DNA of 64,000 nucleotides from Pyricularia pennisetigena (taxonomy: Eukaryota; Ascomycota; Sordariomycetes; Magnaporthales; Pyriculariaceae): positions 806,001-870,000 of the forward strand of contig NW_021940918.1 of assembly GCF_004337985.1 (NCBI RefSeq), read 5' to 3'. The notes under the pieces are model-generated. The model was given only the letters and a program-made list of their open reading frames with translations, did no database searches and was not told the origin of the DNA. Numbering within the stretch: the first letter of the stretch is position 1; each line of letters starts with the position of its first letter. Positions 36,558 to 48,779 of the stretch are shown in pieces. Made by a program: the position numbers and the translations under genes.

Positions 36558-39073
36558 TATCGTGTTTACAAGATTGGTATCTACCTCAATCTTTTCTGGT
36601 TCTTGCCGGAGCCTTGTCGTTGCTCGGTGCAAACGAGATGGGCCACTGCTACTTTGAAGTTTGTAGTTGCAGGGATGGGTGGTGGAGGAGGCGAGGTTGG
36701 CAACCACGAGAATGCCGCTCAGAGTTCGAGGATTCCCACCATTTCGCCCACGCACTAGGTCAAACCCACTTATCCCGAGCTGCGCGCACTCAACTCAGGC
36801 ATGACGGTCATGTGATAGGTAAGAATGGTAGGTAAGGTATGTATCTCATTAAAGAGAGAGTATGGACAGTTGTACATTTCAGCCAGTAGTCGGCAGCGTG
36901 GCAACCTCGAAGTTCTCTGTGCCGCAGCCATTCTTGGTCCCATCGAACCATCCGTCTTCTTCTAGTGTACTGCAAAGTGGAGGGACGGCAGCTTTGATCG
37001 GTTCCAAATCCCAACGCAGACTGTATCCCATTGAAGAAAGTCTCACACCTGGGTTGCAGTATAACGACTCCCATTCTCACTCAAGCCTGCAGTCCGCAAC
37101 CCTGTTACCTCTTTTGAGAGGCCAATATAGCGACCCATGAAAACAAAAACAGAACACGACGTTGACGTCTTCCAAACCCATCGCATCCAACAAGACCAAG
37201 AATGTAACAGTGGCATGTACGATGAAAGGCCTTATGAGGACTGCCTTGGGTGGTGCTGTTTTTGAGGCCTGTTCTGGTTGGTGGTACACACCGCTTGAGG
37301 ATTGTATTTCTTTGTCAGCGTCTGTCGCTTAGGATATCTCCACTCACTCGCTTGTCATGGGAGAGTTTGGACCAGCACCGAAGCACAACATCCCAAAATG
37401 AGGTTATTGCCACATCCAAATCGGTTGACGATCCCAAACGAGACAAACTTGGCACAACTGCCACTCCGGTCCCCATTATTGAAGGCCATCACTTGATAGC
37501 ATTGCTTGCAACTAACCCCAGGAATAACAGTTGGAAAATGCAAGCATTGAAGTCATCGAACTTGATGACAACTAAAACCCATCAAACCAGGTTAAATGAG
37601 AAAATTGTGAAAGTAAACCGGAAGTGATCGATGAGTGGAAGGCTGCACGCAGTGATGGGCGGCTTTCAGACCAACCGATGTTGGTTTCTCCGCTCGACCC
37701 AAATTTCAATCGGTCCAAGGCGAAGCACCGATCCTTTGACCACCGGAGTCAACTTTTCCACATAGCCAATTGCTCTTGTGCATTATCCAACGAAGTGTCT
37801 TATTGATGCACACAATTGCTCAGTTGGGCCAAGCCTCATCACTCGAAGGGCTTCTGAGTCGACCGACGGCAAAGTTTTCAGGGTAGGATTCTGCCAATGG
37901 ACTCAGCAGGAGCCTTCAGAGCTCTTACTTAATCAGCAGCATGATTGTGGCTCACGCCTCTGAAGCCATTCCCAACCACGTCGTCCACTGTAGAAAAGGC
38001 TAGCCCACATTCTTTTGTGTATCACTGGGAAACGGAAAACGTGTTAGAGACAAGGACGCCAAGTGCGGAATGTATGGATCTTACAGTATTAAATCTTTCT
38101 GATTAATCCACACAAGATTATAGCATTTATCAAGAAGATATGATGGCTGATTACACGGGAGCCAACTGTAGCCGGCGACATCCAGTAAGCCTCATCAGCT
38201 TTTGAAGGTTGGCACGTGGGCGGGGTAAACGCGTACGGCGTTCGTCAATCAGGCCAAACCAAGACCGCGTCGTGTCTGGCTTAAATGCTCCGTTGCGCTG
38301 TCATCTTTTTCAGACACAGACAGATTAAGACAGGTGCATTGAACACAAGATATCTGCGGTAAATTTCCTGCTGGCATACAAAGTAGCCAAAAGTGTTTGG
38401 TGTGAAGGCGGAGGGTAGAGGGGATGGCGCAATCATGATCGTAGTGTGATCAAACTCAAGGGTCCGCAGGCCACCGCAGGCACTTCCTAGTCTCCACATT
38501 TTCAGGCCCGCACCTCAGCTCGACGTTCAAACACACAGCGCTCACAGCGTTGAAGAAGAGGGAGAGTACCACATCAAGGAAGGCAGAAAATAGAACGAGA
38601 GGGAATGATTGACACTAAGTGCAGAATATGAGACTATAATGCAGCGGGTGGTCAGCTAGCTTGAGATATAGCGCGAGTGGACTGTGACCTTCACCGAATT
38701 GAGGGACATTTCTAATGGTACGCAGGCATGGTAGTAACTCAGGACACACCAAAAGGCACTCTGGAGAGTTCGTCCCCGCTTATTCTCAATTCCTGAGCTG
38801 ATGGCAACTCGACAGGTACGTACTGTTGGACCCCCACCTCACGTGACTGTGAATTTCTGAAGGTGGTGGAGTGACCCACAAGACGACACAACTGAATTTG
38901 CCTAGGTCCATCAAAATTGATCTTGTACTTGAGAAATCAACGACCACCAACGACGTGAGTGCCAATCTTCCTCGTCAAACCAGTTCACGTCGACGTCTGC
39001 GGCTGCTAATCCTCGGCCGGTATTATAGACAAAATAGAACCCGGAACTTTCCCAGCAGGAGCGGAAAGACACG
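36558..39073. other. Intergenic region, divergent genes
   Basis: 2.5 kb with no supportable gene; the frames present are short and without recognisable features. It includes the promoters of the WHIM-domain gene (left) and ribosomal protein uL2 (right). No repeats of note were seen. Confidence 0.5.
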
Positions 39074-40203
39074 ATGGGTCGCGTGGTAAGTAGCCAACAA
39101 AGCTGGATTCGACGACTTTGCCAAATCGACATTCGGCAGAAGTCAGATGAGAACAAATGAAATACTGACTACATTGGCTTCATCTAGATTCGTAACCAGA
39201 GGAAGGGTGCCGGTGGCATCTTCAGTACGTTGCGCAGCCTTGAAACACCATAACGAACCGATAGTCATTCCCGCGAACTCGTACTTACCAACCGCTTTAC
39301 CACTATTACAGAAGCCGTCACCCGCCTGAACAAGAACCCCGCCAAGTTCCGACAGCTCGACTATGCCGAGCGTCACGGTTATATCCGCGGTATTGTGAAG
39401 GAGATCATCCACGACCCGGGCCGTGGTGCTCCCCTCGCCCGTGTTGTCTTCCGTGACCCCTACAAGTTCAAGAAGCACACCGAGACCTTCATCGCCAACG
39501 AGGGCATGTACACCGGCCAGTTCGTCTACGCTGGCAAGAACGCCGCCCTGACCGTCGGCAACGTCCTCCCCCTTGCTTCGATCCCCGAAGGTACCATCAT
39601 CTCAAACGTCGAGGAGCAACCCGGTGACCGCGGTGCGCTCGGCCGCACATCCGGCAACTACGTTACTGTTATTGGCCACAACCCCGACGAGGGCAAGACC
39701 CGCATCAAGCTTCCTTCCGGTGCCAAGAAGGTCGTCAGCAGCAAGGCCCGTGGCATGATCGGTCTGGTTGCCGGTGGTGGTCGTACTGACAAGCCTCTGT
39801 TGAGTACGTAACACACGACGCGATCTGGGAGAATGAGGAGATGGTTTTTTTTTTTTTCTGGTGGAAGAGACTGATGCTAATTACAAATCCTTTTTACAGA
39901 GGCTTCGCGCGCAAAGCACAAGTTCGCTGTCAAGCGCAACTCGTGGCCCAAGACTCGTGGTGTTGCCATGAACCCTGTTGACCATCCTCACGGTGGTGTA
40001 AGTGAAAACCGAGGGACAGGCGATGCTATAACCGCTTCTTTCCCTGAGGATATTCTGACACGTTTTCTGCACTACAGGGTAACCACCAACATATCGGTAA
40101 GGCCTCGACCATCTCAAGGTACGCTGCCCAGGGTCAAAAGGCGGGTCTTATTGCCGCCAGGAGGACGGGTCTGTTGCGCGGTACCCAGAAGACAAAGGAG
40201 TAA
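39074..40203 (+). CDS. RPL2: 60S ribosomal protein uL2 (L2/L8)
   Basis: Core large-subunit ribosomal protein near the peptidyl-transferase centre. Exons 39074-39085, 39188-39224, 39312-39803, 39900-39997 and 40078-40203, giving exactly 254 residues as in yeast Rpl2. The first coding exon encodes only MGRV and the second only 12 residues plus one base, so the N terminus ([20 protein letters not shown]) is assembled from tiny exons. The conserved [16 protein letters not shown] loop, which carries the functionally important histidine, is split exactly after HPHGG by the last intron. The C terminus reads [13 protein letters not shown]. Ribosomal protein genes in filamentous fungi commonly carry such clustered 5' introns. 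Confidence 0.97.
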
Positions 40204-41006
40204 GGGTTTTGGCGCTAGATTTGTGGGTTGGGACTGCATGGATCATTGCTTTGTTTTCAAGGGTACTCTTTGCGTTGGGGGAGCAGCAATTAGCGAGCTC
40301 TGGCCGGTTTTATTTTTCACGGTATCCAAGGATTTAAAAAGGATTCCCTACAGCAGCAAAAGGAGCACTCGGTTTATGAAGAAATGGAGCATTCTTTCGG
40401 GTTTTACGCAAAAAACGGATGAACGATTATGCCCGAGGTGCAGTGGTCTACAGTTCGTGGTTGTAATGAAATAGTGCCGTGGCGTGATGATTTGGACGCA
40501 CATTGTCGGGCCAGCAGGTTATTTGATGTGATGCCAACTTGAAATAGGCAGGGAATTCCCGCCAGATTTTGCGTCCGGTTAGAAGTTGCCAAGGTAAGTT
40601 TGTTCAAGTGCCCATCGTATGATATGAGACATAATAACATATATTACAGTCGATGAAATCTCCCAAGCGAGGTTGGCAAGGTTGTGAAGAAACACCGGAT
40701 GCATCCCATCTCATCAGTCTTCTTTATACGAAAAGTATACTCGCTTCCGAGTCAACAGCTGCCATGTTCAAACTTTGTTCCGCAAACGCTTACCTGCAGG
40801 GGGCCAAAGCTGCCCACCAGGTACTGTTAGTTCAGACTCTGACAAGGAGACTTTGGACTCGCTGCAACACGAACCCCACTAAGCAGCAGCCCACCCCATC
40901 CCAGACCTATTTGTCGAGCTTCAATTACCCCTCCGCTGCCATAGCCAGGAGCAGCCAACATTTCCCTATCTACACAAACTGCCGGTACAGCCACAATAAT
41001 ATCAAA
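40204..41006. other. Intergenic region and adenosine kinase leader
   Basis: No separate gene supported. A long frame here is open into the adenosine kinase start but its upstream part has no family resemblance and I treat it as 5' leader. Confidence 0.5.
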
Positions 41007-41173
41007 ATGAGCTCCCCCAAGGAATTCCGTCTTTTCTGCCTGGAGAATCCTCTTTTGGGTAAGTTGAGAAACTGCAAACTCCTTTGGGTATTGTTATCCT
41101 CTGGCGGGAATCCCGGAATATCAATTGGGCTTCATTCGCCTGAGGCGAGCGAGCTACGGGCAGGGAGCCTTTT

Positions 41174-41209
<36 letters not shown>

Positions 41210-42458
41210 GCAAACCTTGGCTGTTTCAATGAAGAATAACACAAGGCATAACTCGACGCTAATGCGATAATTGGCTCATTCTAGACATCCAAGCCGTTGG
41301 AAACGAGGCACTCCTGAATAAGTACGGCCTCAAGGCTAACGATGCCATCCTGGCCGAGCCTAAACACGCCGGCATCTTCGAGGAGCTGCTCAGCGACTAC
41401 GATGCCAAACTGATCCCCGGCGGCGCCGCCCAGAACACGGCCCGTGGCGCCCAGTACATGCTGCCGCCCAACAGCGTCGTCTACTCGGGTGGCGTGGGCG
41501 ACGACAAGTACGCCGCCATCCTGCGCGATGCTGTCCAGAAGGTCGGCCTCAGGGTCGAGTACCGCGTTGACCCCAAGGAGACCACCGGCCGCTGCGCCGT
41601 CGTCATCACCGGCCACAACCGCTCCATGTGCACCGAGCTGGGTGCTGCCAACCACTACGAGGTGGAGTTCCTCAAGAAGCCCGAGGTGTGGGAGCTGGTC
41701 AAGGGCGCTGAGGTGTACTACATTGGTGGTTACCACTTCACCGGTAAGCATCCGTCAGTCTTTTAGGACCGGGCAACCTCGTCTTCTCGGCCCGTGGCCA
41801 GACTTGTTCTAATTTTTTTTCATCATTAAAGTCTGCCCTCCCGCCATCATGGAGCTGGCCAAGGAGGCTGCCGCCAACAACAAGACCTTCATCTTGTCGC
41901 TCTCGGCCCCCTTTATCCCCCAGTTCTTCAAGGACCCCCTTGACGCCGCTCTCCCCTACTGCGACTACGTCATCGGCAACGAGACCGAGGCCGCCGCCTT
42001 TGCTGAGTCGCATGACATGGCCGACAAGAAGGACGACGTCCGCGCCATCGCCAAGGCCATTGCCAACCTGCCCAAGGAGAACTCGCAGCGCAAGCGCGTC
42101 GCCATTATCACCCAGGGCACCCTCCCCACCATCGTTGCCGTCCAGGGTGAGGACGAGGTCAAGGAGTACCCCGTGCACGAGATCGCCAAGGAGCAGATCA
42201 ACGACACCAACGGTGCCGGCGACGCCTTTGCCGCTGGTCTCTGCGCCGGTGTTGTCGAGAACAAGGCTCTGGATGAGTGTATCGACAGGGGCCAGTGGCT
42301 CGCCAGCCTTAGCATCCAGGAGCTGGGTCCTTCGTAAGTTACCTCCTGAAGACCTTTTGAGAAAACAGTCGGACAAGACAGTGAATTTCGATGGTCTAAC
42401 CAACCTTTTGTACAGATACCCGTTCCCCAAGCAGACCTACCAGCCCAAGTCTGCCTAA
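41007..42458 (+). CDS. ADO1: Adenosine kinase
   Basis: Cytosolic PfkB-family kinase that phosphorylates adenosine to AMP, removing the by-product of S-adenosylhomocysteine breakdown and so supporting methylation. Exons 41007-41058, 41285-41743, 41832-42333 and 42416-42458, about 351 residues. The substrate-binding Gly-rich segment IPGGAAQNTARGAQYML and the C-terminal catalytic signature NDTNGAGDAFAAGLCAG, with its base Asp, are intact. The first exon supplies MSSPKEFRLFCLENPLL, continuing to DIQAVGNEALLNKYGL after splicing. Intron 1 (226 bp) contains a 33-base T tract; the other introns are about 82-88 bp. The last exon supplies only the final 14 residues (YPFPKQTYQPKSA after a shared Ser codon). 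Converges with the Vma22-like gene. Confidence 0.96.
41176..41208 (+). repeat. Poly(T) tract, 33 bases, in adenosine kinase intron 1
   Basis: Uninterrupted T run, 76 bp upstream of the intron's 3' splice site. Confidence 0.95.
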
Positions 42459-43132
42459 GAAATCAAGCTGGCTTCTTCTTGTCTTTTGATTATGTGACTT
42501 TACATATAAGTTTGGGCATGGCGTTGAAGGATTATACGGGCAAAATTGTGGGAGGGTGTTGCATTCAGGTTTCAACAACACAGCAAATATTCCCATGTAG
42601 AATCTGCCAGTGATATGCGAAAGGAGGCAATCACTCAACTTGAGAAGAGAAATACTTGCACAAAAAGATATGCAGTGTCAATCAAGTTGGATTGAACGAC
42701 TGACCCATCTTTTCCAACGACGCTGCGCATGGTGACCTGAAGCTCGCCGAAATGTGACAGATGAATGAATCTTGGGGCTGTTATAGAAGAAGTCGATATA
42801 TGAGCCGGATACAGATGAAAATCTAGTTCCGAGGAAGTGCGAGTCCAAGGCTGCATGATGCACTCATGATCACAGCCTTTGGACCACCACTGGACTGTAC
42901 ATGTCATTCATGCGAAGATCAAGCCGAGACCACCAGACTGGATCTGGGCAGATGGCACGAATGCATGCCGAAATGCGAACTAGGGACGTTTCTTTCGTTC
43001 TGCAAGGACCACGACCAGGATATTTGGGTTGCGGGACGTATAAATTCCTAGCTCACCCGCTGATTGCATTTCCGGGATCCCCTCGGGTTCCAAGCTTGGT
43101 CAAAATCGACCGAGAAAAGAAATGACAAGACA
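42459..43132. other. 3' flank between convergent genes
   Basis: No gene seen between the adenosine kinase stop and the stop of the Vma22-like gene. Confidence 0.5.
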
Positions 43133-43837
43133 TCAAGCAACAGCAAGCTCCGGACCAGACGCAGGCTGCTTCGATTGTGGCCCTTCGTCTGCTTCCTTCG
43201 CAGCGGCGGCGGCGGCCTTGGCACGCTTCTTCCTCGCCCTGCGCACCTCAATCTCGACGTTTGCCATCTCGGCCGTTACGGTAGCGAGCCTCGGGACGAG
43301 CTCCTCGACCAGCTTGACTGCCTGGCCCTGGGCCGACCGCAGGGGCGCCGGCGTGAACAGCCCAAACCACCGCAGCGGATCCTTGGGCCTTGCCGGGGCG
43401 GTCTTGCCATCGGCGGTTTCCCCGGTCGTTCCGGCATCGTCGGGCCGGGCGTCCTCGCTCCCTGCTCCGTCGCCGCCCTGACCGAGACCCGGTTCGCTAG
43501 ACGGACTGGCGTCATCGTCGCCGGCGGTGCTTCGTGTCTTGGGGGCAGGGGCGGCGGCGGTCGAATCGGGCCCCGCCACCACGAACCGAGGGCTACCGGC
43601 GTCGCCAGGCGGTGACGATCCAGGCTCGGCATCCACCACCCGCAGCTTCCTGACGGCCTGCATGCGCTCGTCGAAATGGTCGGGTCCGTAGCGCATGCCC
43701 CTCTCGGCCGAGAAGTTGGCCCGCGCAATGTTTTGGTACATGGAGCGCAGGGTGGCGCCTAGGGCCTCTCGTAACTTGGTGTACTCATCGAGCAGCCCGA
43801 GGTAGCGCTCGAGGAGGTTATCGATCTCCAAATCCAT
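43133..43837 (-). CDS. Vma22/CCDC115-like V-ATPase assembly factor
   Basis: Predicted ER-associated helper for assembly of the vacuolar proton pump, equivalent to yeast Vma22 and animal CCDC115. One exon, 234 residues. The N-terminal coiled coil (LEIDNLLERYLGLLDEYTKL, then GATLRSMYQNIARANFSAER) and the RYGPDHFDERMQAVRKLRV element match the family. A long Ala/Pro/Gly/Asp-rich linker (about residues 75-145) is probably disordered. The C-terminal segment DPLRWFGLFTPAPLRSAQGQ followed by a second coiled coil (AVKLVEELVPRLATVTAEMA) completes the pattern. The tail is Ala/Lys-rich. The low sequence conservation of this family makes the call less than certain. Confidence 0.8.
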   Translation of the reverse strand: MDLEIDNLLERYLGLLDEYTKLREALGATLRSMYQNIARANFSAERGMRYGPDHFDERMQAVRKLRVVDAEPGSSPPGDAGSPRFVVAGPDSTAAAPAPKTRSTAGDDDASPSSEPGLGQGGDGAGSEDARPDDAGTTGETADGKTAPARPKDPLRWFGLFTPAPLRSAQGQAVKLVEELVPRLATVTAEMANVEIEVRRARKKRAKAAAAAAKEADEGPQSKQPASGPELAVA

Positions 43838-44283
43838 TGCTAAGAAATTTAAATAGTGTGAAGCTGATCTCCGAACACTAGAAGGAGGATATTGTTGTTG
43901 AAGAGACTGCCGGCACTTGGTTGCCGGACGCTGTCGAATGGTGTTATAACAGGTTAAGGTAGGTGAAGAAACCGATCAGGTACAATCGTGTTGCGGAGAC
44001 AAGCTGTGGAGCGATTTTGAGTACAGGGTAGGTACTATTCGGGACCCAATGAACCTGGACTGGTTACATGATCAAGCCTATAGTACTTTTTTTTTTTTTC
44101 TTTTTTTTTATCAACTTGCAAATTGTTCCAAGTACGGTTGGAATTCATGGGGGAAAGTATCCAAATCGTTATCAATGCTATGCTATATTCATCAATTAGA
44201 GAAATCGGGCTCTGTTGAACCTGACCAAATGACAAGCTTCGTCACGGATGTCGCCTTCTGGCGATCAAGTTGACCTTTTCAAC
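43838..44283. other. Intergenic region
   Basis: No gene seen. T-rich run around 44087-44109. It serves as upstream region for the Vma22-like gene and 3' flank of the RING gene. Confidence 0.5.
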
Positions 44284-47200
44284 TCAGTTGCCCGGTTCTG
44301 TCTCAGGCTGGTACATATAGTTGGCGGGGAAGACGCCCCTCTCCCCCATATATGTGCCCGAAAACCACTGCGGGTTCTCGTCATTAATTTCACGGATTTC
44401 AGCCCCCTTAGGGAACATCAGCTCATCCCGCGCGTCGGGTTCAGGATACCACGCCCACCTGGCCTGTCTCCTCCAGCCCGTGCCTCCGTCAGGAGGGAAT
44501 ACCGTCGTCTCTGCGGCCGCAACGGCAGAGGCGGGCAACCCTGACACATCAGGGCCCATAATTGCGCGCTCACGCACGTCGACAGAAACCAGCCTCTCCA
44601 TAGCCCGCCCCTCTTCGGAAACCCAAGACCAGCGCTGCAGCTGTGGGAATCCTTCTACGGGATTCACTTTGAGCTTCCTGCCGCCCACTAGATCCCTCAA
44701 GATGAGGCGATACCACCTGCCAGGTTTGGTCTCTCGGAAACCAACAACGACCATCCTGTGACCAGCTTGCGGACACCGGCGCCAGCCAGCAGCACCATTC
44801 TCAGAGCTGACGGCCTGTCGCCTGTCGCCAACGTAGCAGGACTCGCAGATATCATAATCGCCGGGCCGAGAGTCGGGCACCAGCGAGCTTGTGCAATAGT
44901 AGCAGTGGAAGCGACTCTGTGCAGGGGGAATCTCGCAACGGCAGACGTCACATGTGGTTGTAAATGTGAGAAACTTGGATGTGGGCCCGCTGAGGATGCT
45001 ACTGATGCTGCTTGTCCGCCGCGAACGATCCGCACCGGGGCGCAGTGACGAGTTGACAATCGGGCTCATGGGGGGCGTCGGAATGGGCGTTTGCGCAGAC
45101 GAGGCCGAGTGCGGCTGTGAATCAGTCTGCTCTCCATTGCTGATCTTGGGGAAACGTGCAACTGGCACGAGAGGATGTGCGCATGAGCGGCCCTGATTTA
45201 CACACCCGTTACAGAAACCCCAATCGCCATCGTTGCATATCCCGCAGGTCCAGTAGCAATCATTCGCCCACGCTAAACAACGGGAGCAGAATGCCCCTCT
45301 TTGAAGCCGCTCGGCCGGGTTGTTACTGTTTGACGTTTCTGGCGGAAGGTATCTGCTCGCCGTGAGCACGTGGGGCTCGGGGAATGAGCTTCCCTCAATT
45401 TCTCGATACCACTTCCACTTGTGAATGCCGAATGTGCCAAATCCAAACCAGTGATGACAGCCCTTGCCTTTACGATAACACCTCAAACAAAGCTTGTAGT
45501 TGCCATCGTCACACACATCGCAGTTGTAGTGCACCTCGTACTCTATATGCTGCTTGGCGCATGCAGAGCATGATATATTAGGCTCCTCGTAAATCTGCTG
45601 GGTTTTCCGCAACTTGGAGTCGTCAGGATTGGGCTTGGGAGACAGAGCTGGCGGAGAATCCGAAGCTAGATGGTTCAAGACTGGGCTGACACCAATGTCC
45701 AACGGCCGCCCGACCCGCCTTCCACGACCGGCCTTGTTCTCAAACGAAGAAGGAGTCACCGAGGGCGGCGTTCCAGCGACTCTAGCGCTAAACGGGAGCA
45801 CACTGATGGCCTGTTCGACCTGGCCTGTACCTGTCGACATGGATGGAGAGCTAGAGCTTCTGGACTCTGCAATGACCGGTCGCGTTGCCTCCGCAGGTCT
45901 TGAGTAGCCAATATCAGTCTGCGAGCGGACTGCTGATCTGTTCGGAAGCTGCTGCGCCGGTTGTTGTGCTTGGGCCTGTCCCGAACTGGAAGGTAAAGGA
46001 GTTGTCGAACTTCGTGTTCTACTAGTTGATTGACGCCGACGGCGTGAGTTGGCTCGCACGTCCAGGTGGGGAGAGACGGTCACCGGAGGTCTACTACGCT
46101 CCTCGGATTGGCTAGTGGCACTAGTTGAACGACTGTGCGGATTTGATGCAGCCTGCGGTGCCGAGAGGGAAAGTGAGCGTCGCCGCGACCGGCTTGAGGG
46201 CTCAGTTGTCTGTGTTCGTGACGCTCTTGGTCCGGAAGAGCGCGAAGCATCACTCCTCCTCTCAGTGCGATTTCGCGCGGCCCTTTCCCGTTGTCGTCTA
46301 CGGTATGCTTCTGTGATCTTGCGGCTGAGCTCGTCATTGTTGTTGAGGTCAATGTTTTCCAAGTCAAGCCCATCCAACAGGCCCTCCTCCTGGATCTGCC
46401 GCGCAAATTCTTCGATTTCTCTGTCAATGTCGAGTGAACCAGAGTCTGTGCTCATCAGCGATCTGATGGATGATTGGTGCTCGATTGGTCGGCGTCTCGA
46501 ATCTGCAGATTCGTTGGGGCGCCGGTGATGCGACTCGCTGCTGCGGCGTCGCCTTTCCTCCCCGTGCCTGGCATCTGGCTGTAGCATAATGGTCTGCTCG
46601 GCACGAATTCGGTTCTCTGCCTCAGCCAGCTGCCGTCTTGTTCTCTCCCTGGTCCTTGCGTCCCTGGCGCGACTGGCGGCACTGTGGCCGCTGTCTGTGC
46701 TAGGTTCTCTGCTCCTGGCTGTAGCCACAGCTGAAGCTCTAGATGAGCGAGATTCCCTCATAGCCCCATTCGTATTGGCAGCGGGTGCCTCGTCAGTCCT
46801 CCTCCGTGACCTCGACGACTGTTGCTGCTGTTGCTGTTGCTGCTGCTGCTGGGCCTCGGCCGCATTGAAAGCCTCCTGTAGACTTAGAGCACGCACTTCC
46901 TCGATCAAGCGCCTCTCCTGCTCGTCAAGACGGAGCTGCTCGGGCGTCCTGTGCGGTATCTTGAGGCGACGAAGCACCTTGTCTCCACGCTTATATTTCC
47001 TGTTCATTTCGGCCATCTCGTTCTCAGGCTTCGCCTTTGTCGGGTTGACGGACAGGAACATGTCGAGCAAGGTGGCGACCTTGGCATCGTGCTTCGTATC
47101 TCGAACCGGTGCACGGCATGATGGGCAGGTAAAAACTGGAGAGTTGGGTGCCGGAGGGGTAGGTGCGCTCTCAGCCGCCGCGGCCTGCCATCCGAACCAG

Positions 47201-47590
47201 TCCTTGAGGCATGCGCCGCAAAATGTGTGCAGACAATCGAGTAGAGTCAATGGTTGGTAGAGAAGGTCGGTGCAAATCTGTTTATCGGCGAAAGTATCAA
47301 ATGATGTTTTAGCTTTTGTGACTTTCAGTTTGTCGTGTCGCGGGTGCTGAAAGATGACCAAGAAACAAATTATGTTTGCCGTAAAAGGCGGGGGGAGTAA
47401 ATGACTTGGGCTCGGACCAAAGAGGCTCCCAATTCGTGTGCCTTTGTCGTCGTTCTCCCAAATCGTAGCTTCCTCCCTTCATTGTGTTGTCTTTTCCCCC
47501 GGTAATGGTAGAAAATTAACACAAGACGCGTCGACTCACCGCACATGTCAGTTCCGTTTCCAGATCAACTGCTGGCTTAGGCGAATCCAT
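44284..47590 (-). CDS. RING finger, three ZZ-like zinc fingers and SH3 domain protein
   Basis: Likely E3 ubiquitin ligase with scaffold features. Minus-strand exons 47590-47540 and 47277-44284 (262-bp intron) give about 1014 residues. Splicing completes the RING: ELTCA plus ICTDLLYQPLTLLDC, then HTFCGACLKDWF and, further on, CPSCRAPV. Next come a helical, Glu-rich region, an 11-residue poly-Gln run and about 400 residues rich in Ser/Arg. Three Cys/His clusters resembling ZZ fingers follow: CSACAKQHIEY with CDVCDDGNYKLCLRC; CSRCLAWAND with CGICNDGDWGFCNGC; and CDVCRCEIPP with DYDICESCY. The C terminus carries an SH3-like module (ELMFPKGAEIREI, then NPQWFSGTYMGERGVFPANY). The substrate is unknown, and I do not recognise a named orthologue. 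The start at 47590 is the ATG of MDSPKPAVDLETEL. Confidence 0.85.
46819..46851 (-). repeat. CAG/CAA microsatellite encoding poly-Gln
   Basis: Eleven consecutive Gln codons (mixed CAG and CAA) within the RING-protein gene; likely length-variable between strains. Confidence 0.95.
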
Positions 47591-48779
47591 GATGACCCAA
47601 ATCCGACCTTCGCCAGGCTGCAAATATGGTTGTTGGCCTTGCGGGCTCGGTACGTCGTGCTGTAAAGAGGCGGTACAAGAAAGCACAGAGGACAGCAGGG
47701 TGCTCTTGAGAGGCTGAACCTGATGTTCCTCGTGGTGCCGTGTCCAGAACCGACGACGACTGGCGCCGACAATGGCGGAGGTGGAACACGAGGACGTTGC
47801 CGCCCATAATGCGGGCGGCGGCGGTAACAGCAGCTGGGGCGGCTCGGCGCCCGCCGTCGTACCTGGTTGGACAAGACTAGCAGGGCCTTGCGGGCAATCT
47901 GGTGGGGTTTCCCAGGGCTGTTTTAGCGGCCTCATTGGCGAGATTCTGGCGTATTCCATGAGTGCCAAGCTAACGTAGCACTGTCCGGTTGATGCTACTT
48001 ATAGGTCTTATAGCCGCCGACCTAGACAGACGCACCGTACCGCATAGATAGGCGTGTTTGCAACAAAGATGCTCCAGCTGTTAGAAGCCAAAAAAAAAAA
48101 AACGCGGGCTTGTAGATTTTTCCTGGGCGCCTCTCACGCCAGAGAAATCCAACGTGAATGGCCCGGATTCACCGAGTAGGCGATCCAATCCTACTGTAGA
48201 TTGTTTGCAACACAGAGCTGATGCCCTAATATCTATCTTTTTCCCTCGCTCACTCTGATACGCTCGGGATCTCGCTTTTGGCCGTCCTCCGTCGAGTCAA
48301 CCCCGCCTTGTGTCTATTTCAGCGATGTCATAGGGGACAACTTCATCCGACCTCGAATATATATGCAATACTGACAAGATGAAGCCTGACCGGCGGACCC
48401 GCTCTCTTCCGATACAACTGACCAATCCACAGCCATCCTGTTGTTTCTTTTGCATTTGATTCAAGACTTGGAGTAGCAAGGCTGGTTTCTGCACTCTCGC
48501 CGAAGCTAACAGACATCTGAAAGATCGGGCAACCCGCTTTCCGGGTCAACTGCCTCACTCCCTTTCTCATGATCGCGTCCGGTAATCATATGAACGGCAG
48601 AAGGCCATGCAATGACGCAGGGCCCTCATGCACCCCAACATCACGCGCGTTCTACATTACGTCCGGAGTCCTGGGAACAAGTGTGCCAAGTCCACTCGGC
48701 TGGGTCGTTAGGGTCTGATGATCCAGACATTTTTTCCTTGATCTCATACATAACCATACAAACAACCGTTTCCCCTGGT
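47591..48779. other. Intergenic region
   Basis: No gene supported. Overlapping frames at 47516-47978 on both strands are Gly/Pro-rich but show no family features. It holds the RING gene promoter and the 3' flank of the enoyl-CoA hydratase gene. Confidence 0.5.

Noticed and set aside
46589..47260. 223-codon plus-strand frame with a poly-Cys run
   Set aside because: Antisense of the poly-Gln and RING part of the RING gene.
47772..47978. 68-codon plus-strand frame, Gly-rich, upstream of the RING gene
   Set aside because: Short, overlapped by an equally open minus-strand frame, with no conserved features.
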